Shown one piece after another: positions 25,372-33,261 of a DNA stretch of 64,000 bases (its first letter is position 1; the number at the start of each line of letters is the position of its first letter). The translations under genes and the position numbers were made by a program. Under the pieces are notes generated by a model that made no database searches, was not told the origin of the DNA, and was given only the letters and a program-made list of their open reading frames with translations. The DNA is from Sphingomonas sp. CBMAI 2297. Lineage in GTDB: Bacteria > Pseudomonadota > Alphaproteobacteria > Sphingomonadales > Sphingomonadaceae. The stretch spans positions 248,001 through 312,000 of the forward strand of contig NZ_JAPDIR010000003.1 in NCBI RefSeq assembly GCF_029870595.1, in the 5' to 3' direction.

Positions 25372-26687
25372 GCGACGGCCTCCGCCTCGGTCGCCGCGAA
25401 CTGATCGCGGCCGCCGCGCTGGGGGCAGCCGGGGCCTCTCCCGCGGCGGCCACGCCCCTTGCCCGCCGCAAGCCCGCCCCGCCGGGCTTCCTGTGGGGCA
25501 CGGCGATCTCCGCCTATCAGAGCGAAGGCAACAACACGAACGCCGACGCCTGGCTGATGGAGAATCTCCAGCCGAGCATGTTCAAGGAGCGCTCGGGCGA
25601 CGCCTGCGACTCCTATCATCGCTATGCCGAGGATTTCGCGCTCGCGGCGAAGCTGGGCTTCAACAGCTACCGGCTCGGCATCGAATGGGCGCGGATCGAG
25701 CCGAGCCAGGGCTATTTCTCCAACGCCGAGCTCGATCATTATGCGCGGATGCTCGAGGCGTGCCGCGCGCACGGCCTGCGCCCGATCGTGACGCTCAACC
25801 ATTTCACCACGCCGCTCTGGTTCGCGCAGCGCGGCGGCTTCGAAGTAGCGGACGCGCCGCAGCTGTTCGCGCGCTATTGCCGCAAGGTCGCCGAGCGGCT
25901 GGGCGGGCTGATGCACATGACGACGACCTTCAACGAGGCGAATATCCGCCTGCTGGTCGACATGATGCCGGGGATCGCCGCGTTCGTGCCGGTGGTGAAA
26001 GCGGCGATCGCCGCCGCGGCGCGGGCGACCGGCTCGCCGAAATTCTCGCGCCTGGCCTATGCCGATCCGGCGGTGGCGACGCCGATCATGCAGGCGGCGC
26101 ACCGCCAGGCCTATGCCGCGATCAAGGAAGTCCGCCCCACCCTGCCCGTCGGCATCACCCTGACCACCCAGGACGTGCAGGCCGACACGCCGGAGCGCGC
26201 CGCCTATTATCGCGACAAGCTCTATGGCGAATGGGTGCAGGTAGCGCGCGAGGCGGCCGATTTCTTCGGCGTCCAGACCTATACTCGCTTCGTGTTCGAT
26301 GCGAACGGCATGGTCGCTCCGCCCAGGGACGCGGAAATGACGATGGCGGGGTATGAATTCTATCCCCAGGCGCTGGCCAACACGATCCGCTGGGCGCATC
26401 GCGAGATCGGCAAGCCGATCTATGTGACCGAGAGTGGCATCGCGGCGAAGGACGATGCCCGCCGCATCGCCTTTATCGACCAGGCGCTGGACGGCGTGCG
26501 CGCCTGCCTGGACGAGGGCATTCCGGTGCACAGCTATCTCTACTGGTCGCTGCTCGACAATTTCGAATGGACCTCGGGCTATGGCGTGCCGTTCGGGCTG
26601 GTCGCGGTGGACCGCGAGACGCTGAAGCGCACTCCCCGCCCGAGCGCGCTGCACCTGGGCGCGATCGCGCGGGCGAACCGGATTTAG
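25368..26687 (+). CDS. Exported GH1 beta-glucosidase
   Basis: 439 residues from the GTG at 25368, which overlaps the SDR stop. The N-terminus 'LRLGRRELIAAAALGAAGASPAAA' looks like a twin-arginine signal, so folded export is likely. GH1 barrel: 'PGFLWGTAISAYQSEGN', 'LGFNSYRLGIEWARIEPSQG', 'PIVTLNHFTTPLWF', acid/base E190 in 'TTFNEANI', nucleophile E355 in 'IYVTESGIAAKD', and 'YWSLLDNFEWTSGYG'. The usual NEP of GH1 is NEA here and the usual TENG is TESG, small departures within the family. It removes a beta-linked sugar, probably from the compound handled by the rest of the island. Confidence 0.92.
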   Translation: MSDGLRLGRRELIAAAALGAAGASPAAATPLARRKPAPPGFLWGTAISAYQSEGNNTNADAWLMENLQPSMFKERSGDACDSYHRYAEDFALAAKLGFNSYRLGIEWARIEPSQGYFSNAELDHYARMLEACRAHGLRPIVTLNHFTTPLWFAQRGGFEVADAPQLFARYCRKVAERLGGLMHMTTTFNEANIRLLVDMMPGIAAFVPVVKAAIAAAARATGSPKFSRLAYADPAVATPIMQAAHRQAYAAIKEVRPTLPVGITLTTQDVQADTPERAAYYRDKLYGEWVQVAREAADFFGVQTYTRFVFDANGMVAPPRDAEMTMAGYEFYPQALANTIRWAHREIGKPIYVTESGIAAKDDARRIAFIDQALDGVRACLDEGIPVHSYLYWSLLDNFEWTSGYGVPFGLVAVDRETLKRTPRPSALHLGAIARANRI

Positions 26688-26708
26688 GTGGAGCCCACAT
26701 TCTCCCTT

Positions 26709-26787
26709 CGTCACCCCGGCCTTGAGCCGGGGTCCCGCTGCCTTATGGTCGGAAGAAGAAGCGGGATCCCGGCTCAAGGCCGGGATG
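26709..26787. repeat. 79-bp dispersed palindromic element, copy 2
   Basis: Begins CGTCACC; arms 26715-26731 (CCCGGCCTTGAGCCGGG) and 26768-26784 (CCCGGCTCAAGGCCGGG) are exact reverse complements. Same length and layout as 5154-5232. It sits between the GH1 stop and the convergent gene at 26837 and may act as a terminator for both. Confidence 0.82.
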
Positions 26788-26836
26788 GCGGGCAGGTAGG
26801 ACTATCGCGGCCTTTCGCGCCGAATGTCGACCAACC

Positions 26837-27316
26837 TCAATCGATTCTCGCCGCGAAATCGAGCAAGAGCCTGACTTCCTTACTATCGATCGTTCCAGCA
26901 AGGCCATTAAAGGAATAATCCACGGCGTTGGAGCCGAGATCCTCCCTTGGGAACTCCAATATCGCGGCGTTCCCAGTGGAGCTTCCGGGAAGGAAGACGA
27001 CGATACGCGGCACGAAATTATCTTTCTCCCGCTCGGTCGCGCGCTTCGAAGGGTTGCAGATCTGGCGCGCGAACCGTTCCCAGAGCGGAGAGCCGCGGGT
27101 TACCCTGAAACCCTCTCCGCTTTTGACGATCTCGTCCGGACCCGGCTGAATCCGGAAAACCACGCCGGGCCTTATCACGCGTATCTCGATGAAATCCGAC
27201 GGACGCTGCGTCCGGCAGAGCGCCGGTGTCTCGATGGATTGCGCAAGGCCGGCGGAGCCGCTGGTTTGTCCCCCTAGGGCAAACATGGCGGCTAGCAGTT
27301 CGAATATCATGCGCAT
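26837..27316 (-). CDS. Secreted protein of unknown function overlapping the M91 gene
   Basis: 159 residues. The first ~26 (MRMIFELLAAMFALGGQTSG and on to 'LAQS') form a plausible signal peptide. The mature chain has two cysteines (C34 and one in 'ARQICNPSKR'), which could pair. 'PGVVFRIQPGPDEIVKSGEGFRVTRGSPLWERF' and 'IVVFLPGSSTGNAAILEFP' suggest a beta-rich domain. I recognise no family. Its start overlaps the end of the metallopeptidase-like gene by ten bases, so they are co-translated. An inhibitor or partner of that protein is a reasonable guess but nothing more. Base composition is lower in GC than the flanking genes. Confidence 0.6.
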   Translation of the reverse strand: MRMIFELLAAMFALGGQTSGSAGLAQSIETPALCRTQRPSDFIEIRVIRPGVVFRIQPGPDEIVKSGEGFRVTRGSPLWERFARQICNPSKRATEREKDNFVPRIVVFLPGSSTGNAAILEFPREDLGSNAVDYSFNGLAGTIDSKEVRLLLDFAARID

Positions 27317-28101
27317 GACGGCCGCCCTCCCGCCGCTGCCCGAGTGGTGGTCGAAGACGCCGTTACATAAGGTGTCCCGACATTATGTCCGTTTGCCGGA
27401 CGAGCCGCCTCCGCGTTGTTGTTATAGTAAGCGTTGAGTTCGGCAGCGACGGCGCGTTCTACTTCCATCGCATGGGCGTAGCTGTCGGCGTCCGATCGAT
27501 TCCAATATTCCGCATGTGCGAATTCATGCGCAAGGGCCACCATCGCCGATTGACGAACCACCTTCCCCTCGGCGTCGGTGAACTCGAGTCCCGAGAACGG
27601 ATCCCAGTTGATATTCGTGAGGCGGACCTGAGTATTGTCGACGCCATTGTTCACCAGGGAAATGGTCCATTGATAGGAGCCATTGAGCACGCGATCCATG
27701 ACAGCAGCTGCTGTGGGAGAAGCAGTACGAAGGGCCTCGAGGGCGCTGCTGAAAGCCGCTTCCTCCTTCGCGCAATCCACGTCCTTCAGAATGACGTTCG
27801 GCGTCCCCGCTGGCGGTGGCGTGCTTTGCTCGCCACCACCGCCGCCACCGGGATTGCCACCGGCGGAGACCCACCGCCAGGTGCCGTTGCCACCGGGTGG
27901 GTAGTCTCCAAAATAGCTTGCCGGGGCGAACCAAGCCCAATGGCCGCCATTGGACGTGTTGTTGGGGTTTCCACCGCCACCGCTATTGCCGGCACCATAC
28001 CAGGAACCGTCGTAATTGTCGTTGCCATTAAGCTGGGCGTCATCGGTAGTACCTGTTCCTCCGGCGACCAGATCCAATTCATATTCCGTAAGCAGTCGCA
28101 T
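27307..28101 (-). CDS. Double-glycine-leader protein with M91 (NleD-type) zinc-peptidase domain
   Basis: 264 residues. The N-terminus MRLLTEYELDLVAGG matches the bacteriocin-type leader (E-L-x-x-V-x-G-G), with cleavage expected after G15. Residues ~16-100 are a Gly/Asn/Pro-rich low-complexity stretch with aromatic residues. From ~105 a globular domain follows with 'LTNINWDPFSGLEF' and the zinc motif H192-E-F-A-H196 in 'VALAHEFAHAEYWN', then 'EVERAVAAELNAYYNN', which could give the third ligand. This is the arrangement of the M91/NleD effector-peptidase family. Together these point to an exported protease or toxin, not a housekeeping enzyme. A perfect TATAAT lies 14 bases upstream. The region is lower in GC than its neighbours, suggesting transfer. 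Confidence 0.75.
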   Translation of the reverse strand: MRLLTEYELDLVAGGTGTTDDAQLNGNDNYDGSWYGAGNSGGGGNPNNTSNGGHWAWFAPASYFGDYPPGGNGTWRWVSAGGNPGGGGGGEQSTPPPAGTPNVILKDVDCAKEEAAFSSALEALRTASPTAAAVMDRVLNGSYQWTISLVNNGVDNTQVRLTNINWDPFSGLEFTDAEGKVVRQSAMVALAHEFAHAEYWNRSDADSYAHAMEVERAVAAELNAYYNNNAEAARPANGHNVGTPYVTASSTTTRAAAGGRPSCA

Positions 28102-28115
28102 GCCTGCACGCCCCC

Positions 28116-28121
28116 ATTATA
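28116..28121 (-). promoter_or_regulatory. Consensus -10 box of the M91 gene
   Basis: TATAAT on the minus strand, 14 bases before the ATG of the leader gene, giving a very short 5' leader. No good -35 is found at 16-18 bases. It argues that the gene has its own promoter rather than depending on the ABC exporter upstream. Confidence 0.4.
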
Positions 28122-28223
28122 GATGCCGCCCGGCCCGATACTGTTCGTATATTACGTCAGAAATACGCGCAGCGCCGGTCACGGCCGGCCCATGCCAGGA
28201 TCGCCCGCGGAAGGGGCCGGCGC

Positions 28224-30017
28224 TCACCCCTCGGCGAGCGCCGGCTCCTCGTCGACGATGTTGCCCGATTGCCGGTCGAACAGCCGGCGATAGCGGCCGT
28301 CCGGATCGGCCAGCAGCGCGGCATGGTCGCCATCCTCGACGATGCGGCCCTGGTCGAACACCAGGATCCGGTCGAGCGTGCGCACCGTCGAGAGCCGGTG
28401 GGCGATGACGATCGCCGTGCGGCCCTTCATCAACCGGTCCATCGCCTGCTGGATCAGCGCCTCGCTCTCGGAATCGAGGCTCGAGGTCGCCTCGTCCAGG
28501 ATCAGGATCGGGGCATCGGCCAGGAAGGCGCGGGCCAGCGCCACGCGCTGGCGCTCGCCACCCGACAGCTTGACGCCGCGCTCGCCCACCGGCGTCGCAT
28601 AGCCGCGCGGCAGCTTGACGATGAAGTCGTGCGCATTGGCCAGCCGCGCCGCCGCCTCGACCTCCGCCTGGCTCGCGCCGGGGCGGGCATAGGCGATGTT
28701 GTCGGCCAGGCTGCGGTGGAACAGGATCGGCTCCTGCTGCACGATCGCGATCTGGGCGCGCAACGACTGCTGGGTCGCGTGCGACACGTCCTGTCCGTCG
28801 ATCGTCACCCGGCCCTGGTTCACGTCGTAGAGGCGCTGGATCAGCTTGACGAAGGTCGTCTTGCCCGACCCCGAATGGCCGACCAGGCCGACGCGCTCGC
28901 CGCCGCGGATAGTGAGGTCAAGATGCTCGTAGAGCGGCGTCTCGTGCCCGCCATAGCGGAAGGTGACGTCATCGAAGCGCACTTCGCCCGCGGTGATGCG
29001 GATCGGCGCGGCATCCGCCCGGTCCTCGATCCCCAGCGGCTGCTCGTCGAGGTCGACCAGCTCCTCCATCTCGTTCACCGAGCGCTGCAGGTGATGGATG
29101 TGGAAGCCGATGTCGAACAGATAGCTGTGCACGACGAAATAGCTGGCCAGCACGAAGGTGACGTCGCCCGGAGTCGCCGCCCCGCGCCACCACAGCCATA
29201 GCGCGGTGCCGGTGATCGCCGCGCGGATCGCCCACAGCACCGCGATCTGCGCGCTGCCCGACCAGGTGTAGCGCAGCCAGGTGCGCCGCGTGCGCTTCGC
29301 CCATTTGGCCAGCAGCGCGCCCACACGGCCTTCCTCACGCTCCTCCGCGCCGAACGCCTTGACCACGGCGTTCGAGCCGATCGCGTCGGAGAGCAGGCCG
29401 CCCAGCTTCGTGTCCCAGGCGTTGGAGAGAGTCGCGGCGGGCGAGGCCCAGCGGGTCGCCAGCACCATCGTCATCGCGACATAGGCGATCGCGCCGATCG
29501 CCATCACCACGCCCAGCACCGGCCAGTGCCAGCCGAGCAGCAGCATCGTGCCAAGCAGTACGGCGAGCGACGGCAGCAGCTGGAGCAGCAGCACGTCGTT
29601 CAGCGTGTCGAACGCCCACATGCCGCGCGTGATCTTGCGCACGGTGGAGCCGGCGAAGCTGTTGGCGTGCCAGTCGGTCGAGAAGCGCTGGACGCGGTGG
29701 AAGCCGTCCTGCGTCACGTCGCGCATCATGCGCAGCGTGAAGGGGATGATGCCCGCCCAGGCGATGTGGCGGAGCACCACCATGGCGAGGCCGAGCGCCG
29801 CCATCGCCGCGAACAGCGCCAGCGCGTCATTGCGTAGATCGGCCGCCAGCGCGTCGATCAGCCGGCCCGCGAACATCGGGACGAAGATCTCCGTCACCGT
29901 CGCGGCGGTGATGAAGCAGGCGATATAGGTCGCGCGGCCCCGCTGCCGCGCCCAATGGCGGAAGGTGAAGCGCAGGACGCGGCGGATCGAATCCGGACGG
30001 TCGGTGTCGTGGGTCAT
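28224..30017 (-). CDS. ABC exporter, fused permease-ATPase (MsbA/ABCB type)
   Basis: 597 residues: six-helix membrane domain to ~320, then an ATPase domain with Walker A 'GHSGSGKTTFVKLIQRLYD', Q-loop 'IVQQEPILFHRSLADNI', signature 'LSGGERQRVALARAF' and Walker B 'ILILDEATSSLDSES', switch histidine in 'IVIAHRLSTVRTLDRI'. It is a homodimerising half-transporter with no C39 peptidase domain at its N-terminus, so it cannot itself trim a double-glycine leader. Relatives of this type are common in proteobacteria and export lipids or xenobiotics. It is upstream of the M91 gene on the same strand by 122 bases, but that gene seems to have its own promoter. Confidence 0.93.
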   Translation of the reverse strand: MTHDTDRPDSIRRVLRFTFRHWARQRGRATYIACFITAATVTEIFVPMFAGRLIDALAADLRNDALALFAAMAALGLAMVVLRHIAWAGIIPFTLRMMRDVTQDGFHRVQRFSTDWHANSFAGSTVRKITRGMWAFDTLNDVLLLQLLPSLAVLLGTMLLLGWHWPVLGVVMAIGAIAYVAMTMVLATRWASPAATLSNAWDTKLGGLLSDAIGSNAVVKAFGAEEREEGRVGALLAKWAKRTRRTWLRYTWSGSAQIAVLWAIRAAITGTALWLWWRGAATPGDVTFVLASYFVVHSYLFDIGFHIHHLQRSVNEMEELVDLDEQPLGIEDRADAAPIRITAGEVRFDDVTFRYGGHETPLYEHLDLTIRGGERVGLVGHSGSGKTTFVKLIQRLYDVNQGRVTIDGQDVSHATQQSLRAQIAIVQQEPILFHRSLADNIAYARPGASQAEVEAAARLANAHDFIVKLPRGYATPVGERGVKLSGGERQRVALARAFLADAPILILDEATSSLDSESEALIQQAMDRLMKGRTAIVIAHRLSTVRTLDRILVFDQGRIVEDGDHAALLADPDGRYRRLFDRQSGNIVDEEPALAEG

Positions 30018-30296
30018 GTCGTGAACCGGCGCCGAAGCGCCGTCTCCAATGCGATATCGATAGGGGTGATGCGGGAGGAACCCGGATCAGGGAGGCTTCA
30101 GGACCTAGTGGTGGAAGCGCCCGATGGTGCGGAACGCACCCGGAAGGCGTGTGGTAACATCTGTCATTTACGCCCTCCCTTCTTCGCAGTGGAACGAGCG
30201 CGAGATGTAGCGACATCGCGTGTGGCTGGCAAGCCGTTGGCACTCGCCGCTATAGCTGCGACAAGGGCTCGACCGAACCCGAAGGGAGCCACGGCG

Positions 30297-30596
30297 ATGG
30301 AATGCCGCCACGTGATGACCGTCAACCAGGTCACGCCCAGCGCGCGCGGCTGCGAGGAGTGCCTGGCGATCGGCAGCGCCTGGGTGCATCTGCGCCTGTG
30401 CCGGGCCTGCGGCCATGTCGGCTGCTGCGACCAGAGCCCGCATCGCCACGCCGCCGCGCATTTCCATGCGACACGCCACCCGATCATCGAAGGCTATGAC
30501 CCTCCGGAAGGCTGGGGCTGGTGCTATGTCGACGAACTGGTGGTTGAACTGCCCGACCAGACACCCCAGCTGGGCCCCATTCCGCGCTACGTCTGA
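30297..30596 (+). CDS. UBP-type zinc-finger protein
   Basis: 99 residues from the ATG at 30297, AAGGGAG eight bases upstream. Cysteine/histidine spacing is that of the ubiquitin-protease zinc finger (zf-UBP): '[64 protein letters not shown]', broken here into C3/H5, C-x2-C, C-x2-C, C and a histidine cluster. Stand-alone bacterial versions are widespread and of unknown role. They keep the fold but have no ubiquitin to bind. It is 17 bases upstream of an MFS gene and may be co-transcribed with it. Confidence 0.88.
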   Translation: MECRHVMTVNQVTPSARGCEECLAIGSAWVHLRLCRACGHVGCCDQSPHRHAAAHFHATRHPIIEGYDPPEGWGWCYVDELVVELPDQTPQLGPIPRYV

Positions 30597-30613
30597 TTTC
30601 CCCCGGAGCATCC

Positions 30614-31798
30614 ATGACCACCCCCCTGCCCCAGGCCACCGGCGCCGCGCCGGACCGGCTAGGCCGTCCGCTGATCTTCGCCATGGCCGCCGCCACCGGG
30701 ATCGCGGTCGCCAACATCTATTATTGCCAGCCGATGCTGGGGGTGATGCAGCGCGACCTGCCCGGCGCGCTGACCGTGCTGGTGCCCACCGCCACCCAGA
30801 TCGGCTATGCGCTGGGCCTGTTCCTGCTGGTGCCGCTGGGCGATCTGGTCGAGCGCAAGCGGCTGATCGCGATCCAGTTCGTCGTGCTGGCAGGCGCGCT
30901 GATGCTGGCCGCGATCGCGCCCAGCGCCGCGCTGGTGATCGCCGCCTCGATCGCGGTGGGGTTCGCCGCCACCGTGGCGCAGCAGATCGTGCCGCTGGCC
31001 GCCCATCTGGCCGCGCCCGAACGGCGCGGCGCGGTGGTGGGAACGGTGATGGCCGGGCTGCTCTGCGGCATCCTGCTAAGCCGCACGCTTGCCGGCTTCG
31101 TCGCGGCGCATGCCGGCTGGCGGGAGATGTTCTGGCTGGGCGTGCCGCTGGCGCTCGCCGCGGGCGGCGTCATGGCGCTGACCCTGCCGCACAGCGCGCC
31201 GGATTCGGACCTGCGCTACCATCAATTGCTCCGCTCGCTCGGCGGCTTGTGGCGCGAATTCGCCGCGTTGCGCCGGGCGGCGATCACCCAGGGCCTGCTC
31301 TTCGCTGCATTCAGCGGCTTCTGGACGATCCTGGCACTGCGCCTGCAGCAGCCGGACTTCGGGCTGGGGGCCGAAGTGGCCGGCCTGTTCGGCGTGGTCG
31401 GCGCGGCGGGCGTGCTCGCCGCCCCGATCGCCGGGCGGATCGCGGACCGGCGGGGACCGCGCCCGGTGATCCTGCTCGGCGCGGCGGCAGTGCTCGCCGG
31501 CTGGGCGTTCAACGGGCTCTGGCCCACGATCCCCGGCATGGTGATCGGCGTGCTCCTGCTCGATTTCGGCGTGCAGGGCGCGCTCGTCTCGCATCAGCAC
31601 ATCGTCTATGCGCTGCGGCCCGAGGCGCGGGCGCGGCTCAACACCATCTTCATGGGCGCGATGTTCATCGGCGGCGCCACCGGTTCCGGCGCGGCGACCT
31701 GGGCCTGGGCGCTGGGCGGCTGGAACGCGGTATCGCTGCTCGGCGCGGGGTTCGCGGCGGTGGCGGTGGCGATCCAGTTCGCGGGGAAGCGGGGCTAG
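30614..31798 (+). CDS. MFS transporter (drug/arabinose-exporter-like)
   Basis: 394 residues with about 12 helices. '[30 protein letters not shown]' and '[30 protein letters not shown]' are typical of the small MFS exporters annotated as inner-membrane transport protein YnfM-like or DHA1-like. The substrate is unknown. CCGGAG precedes the ATG. It ends on a TAG that is shared, as the palindrome CTAG (31795-31798), with the stop of the convergent sugar carrier. Confidence 0.88.
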   Translation: MTTPLPQATGAAPDRLGRPLIFAMAAATGIAVANIYYCQPMLGVMQRDLPGALTVLVPTATQIGYALGLFLLVPLGDLVERKRLIAIQFVVLAGALMLAAIAPSAALVIAASIAVGFAATVAQQIVPLAAHLAAPERRGAVVGTVMAGLLCGILLSRTLAGFVAAHAGWREMFWLGVPLALAAGGVMALTLPHSAPDSDLRYHQLLRSLGGLWREFAALRRAAITQGLLFAAFSGFWTILALRLQQPDFGLGAEVAGLFGVVGAAGVLAAPIAGRIADRRGPRPVILLGAAAVLAGWAFNGLWPTIPGMVIGVLLLDFGVQGALVSHQHIVYALRPEARARLNTIFMGAMFIGGATGSGAATWAWALGGWNAVSLLGAGFAAVAVAIQFAGKRG

Positions 31799-33261
31799 GC
31801 CTCGCGCACCCGCAGCGTCGCCAGCGCCGCCAGCAGCATCACCACCGCCGCGATCGCCATCGTCCAGATCGGCTGCCCCGGGAAGAGGTGGCGCATCACC
31901 GTGCCGATCAGCGTGGCGACGAGCAGCTGGGGGATGACGATGAAGATGTTGAACAGGCCCATGTACACGCCGAGCTTGGCCTGGGGCAGCGCCGAGGCGA
32001 GGATCGCATAGGGCATGGCGAGGATCGAGGCCCAGGCGATGCCGATCCCGATCTCGGCGACGAGCAGCGCATGGGCGTCGCGCAGCACCAGGAAGCCGGC
32101 ATAGCCGAGCGCGCCAAGCGCCAGCGCGATCGCATGGGCGCGCACCTTGCCGACCCGGGCGGCGAGCGGGCGGAGCAGGAACAGCGCGGCGAGCGTGGCG
32201 ACGGCATTCTGCGCGGCGAGCAGGATGCCGACCCAATTGCCCGCCTCGTTATACAGGGCGCCGGTGGTATCCGGCGCGTGGAAGACATACTGCGCCACCA
32301 CGGGCGTGGTGTAGACCCACATGATGAACAATGCGGACCAGCTGAAGAACTGGACGAGCGCGAGCCGCTTCATCATCGGCGGCATGCCGGAGAAATCGCC
32401 CATCAGATCGCCCAGGATGCCCGCCTTCGTCACCGCCGTGACCATCCGGGCGAGGCCGAAGGCGGCGAGCAGGCCGGCGAGCAGGTAGAGCTCCTTCTCC
32501 AGCCTCAGGACGAAGACGAGCGCGCCGAGCGCCGCGCCGCCGACCAGCCACGGGATGCCCGCGCCGATCGTGGCCGGCGGCGCCGGACGCGGCGCTTCGG
32601 CGCGCGGGCCGTCGAACGCCGCCATTTCTTCCGGTGAATATTCGCGGGTGGTGAGGACGGTCCACAGCACCGCGAGCAGCAGCGCCGCGCCGCCGAGATA
32701 GAAGCTCCAGCGCACCGTATCGGGCAGGCCGCCAGCCGCCGCGACGTTCGACACGCCGAGATGATCGAGCAGCCAGGGCGTCGCCGATCCGATCACCGCG
32801 CCGGCGCCGATAAAGGCGGTCTGGACCGCATAGCCGGCGGTGTGCTGCGTCTTGTCGAGCATGTCGCCGACGAACGCGCGGAACGGCTCCATCGCGACGT
32901 TGAGCGAGGCGTCGAGCACCCAGAGCAGCAGCGCGGCGACCAGCAGCACCGGCGCGTTGGGCATGGCGAACAGCGCCAGCGTCGCCAGCACCGCGCCGGC
33001 CAGGAAATAGGGCCGCCGGCGGCCGAACCGGCCCCAGGTCCGGTCCGAATAATGGCCGATGACCGGCTGGACGAGCAGTCCGGTGAGCGGGGCGGCGACC
33101 CACAGCAGCGGGAGATTGTCGATGCTCTCGCCCAGCGACTGGAAGACGCGGCTCATGTTCGCGTTCTGCAGCGCGAAGCCGATCTGGATGCCCAGGAAAC
33201 CGAAGCTGATGTTCCACAGCCCCGCGAACCCCTGGCGCGGCCGCCCCCCGGCCGAGCTCAT
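31795..33261 (-). CDS. SLC45/GPH-like MFS sugar transporter (maltose type)
   Basis: 488 residues. '[31 protein letters not shown]' at the N-terminus, '[32 protein letters not shown]' in the first loop, and the middle '[33 protein letters not shown]' are typical of SLC45-type carriers that, in Caulobacter and sphingomonads, bring maltose or sucrose across the inner membrane in TonB-receptor loci. It is last in the alpha-glucan operon, and its ATG overlaps the GH97 stop (ATGA, 33258-33261). It probably imports the disaccharide or glucose made in the periplasm by the upstream amylase and glucosidases. Confidence 0.9.
   Translation of the reverse strand: MSSAGGRPRQGFAGLWNISFGFLGIQIGFALQNANMSRVFQSLGESIDNLPLLWVAAPLTGLLVQPVIGHYSDRTWGRFGRRRPYFLAGAVLATLALFAMPNAPVLLVAALLLWVLDASLNVAMEPFRAFVGDMLDKTQHTAGYAVQTAFIGAGAVIGSATPWLLDHLGVSNVAAAGGLPDTVRWSFYLGGAALLLAVLWTVLTTREYSPEEMAAFDGPRAEAPRPAPPATIGAGIPWLVGGAALGALVFVLRLEKELYLLAGLLAAFGLARMVTAVTKAGILGDLMGDFSGMPPMMKRLALVQFFSWSALFIMWVYTTPVVAQYVFHAPDTTGALYNEAGNWVGILLAAQNAVATLAALFLLRPLAARVGKVRAHAIALALGALGYAGFLVLRDAHALLVAEIGIGIAWASILAMPYAILASALPQAKLGVYMGLFNIFIVIPQLLVATLIGTVMRHLFPGQPIWTMAIAAVVMLLAALATLRVREA

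Noticed and set aside
28224..30017. ABC exporter as the dedicated exporter of the double-glycine-leader protein
   Set aside because: It lacks a C39 peptidase domain, belongs to a widespread general exporter type, and the leader gene has its own TATAAT. Proximity alone is not enough.
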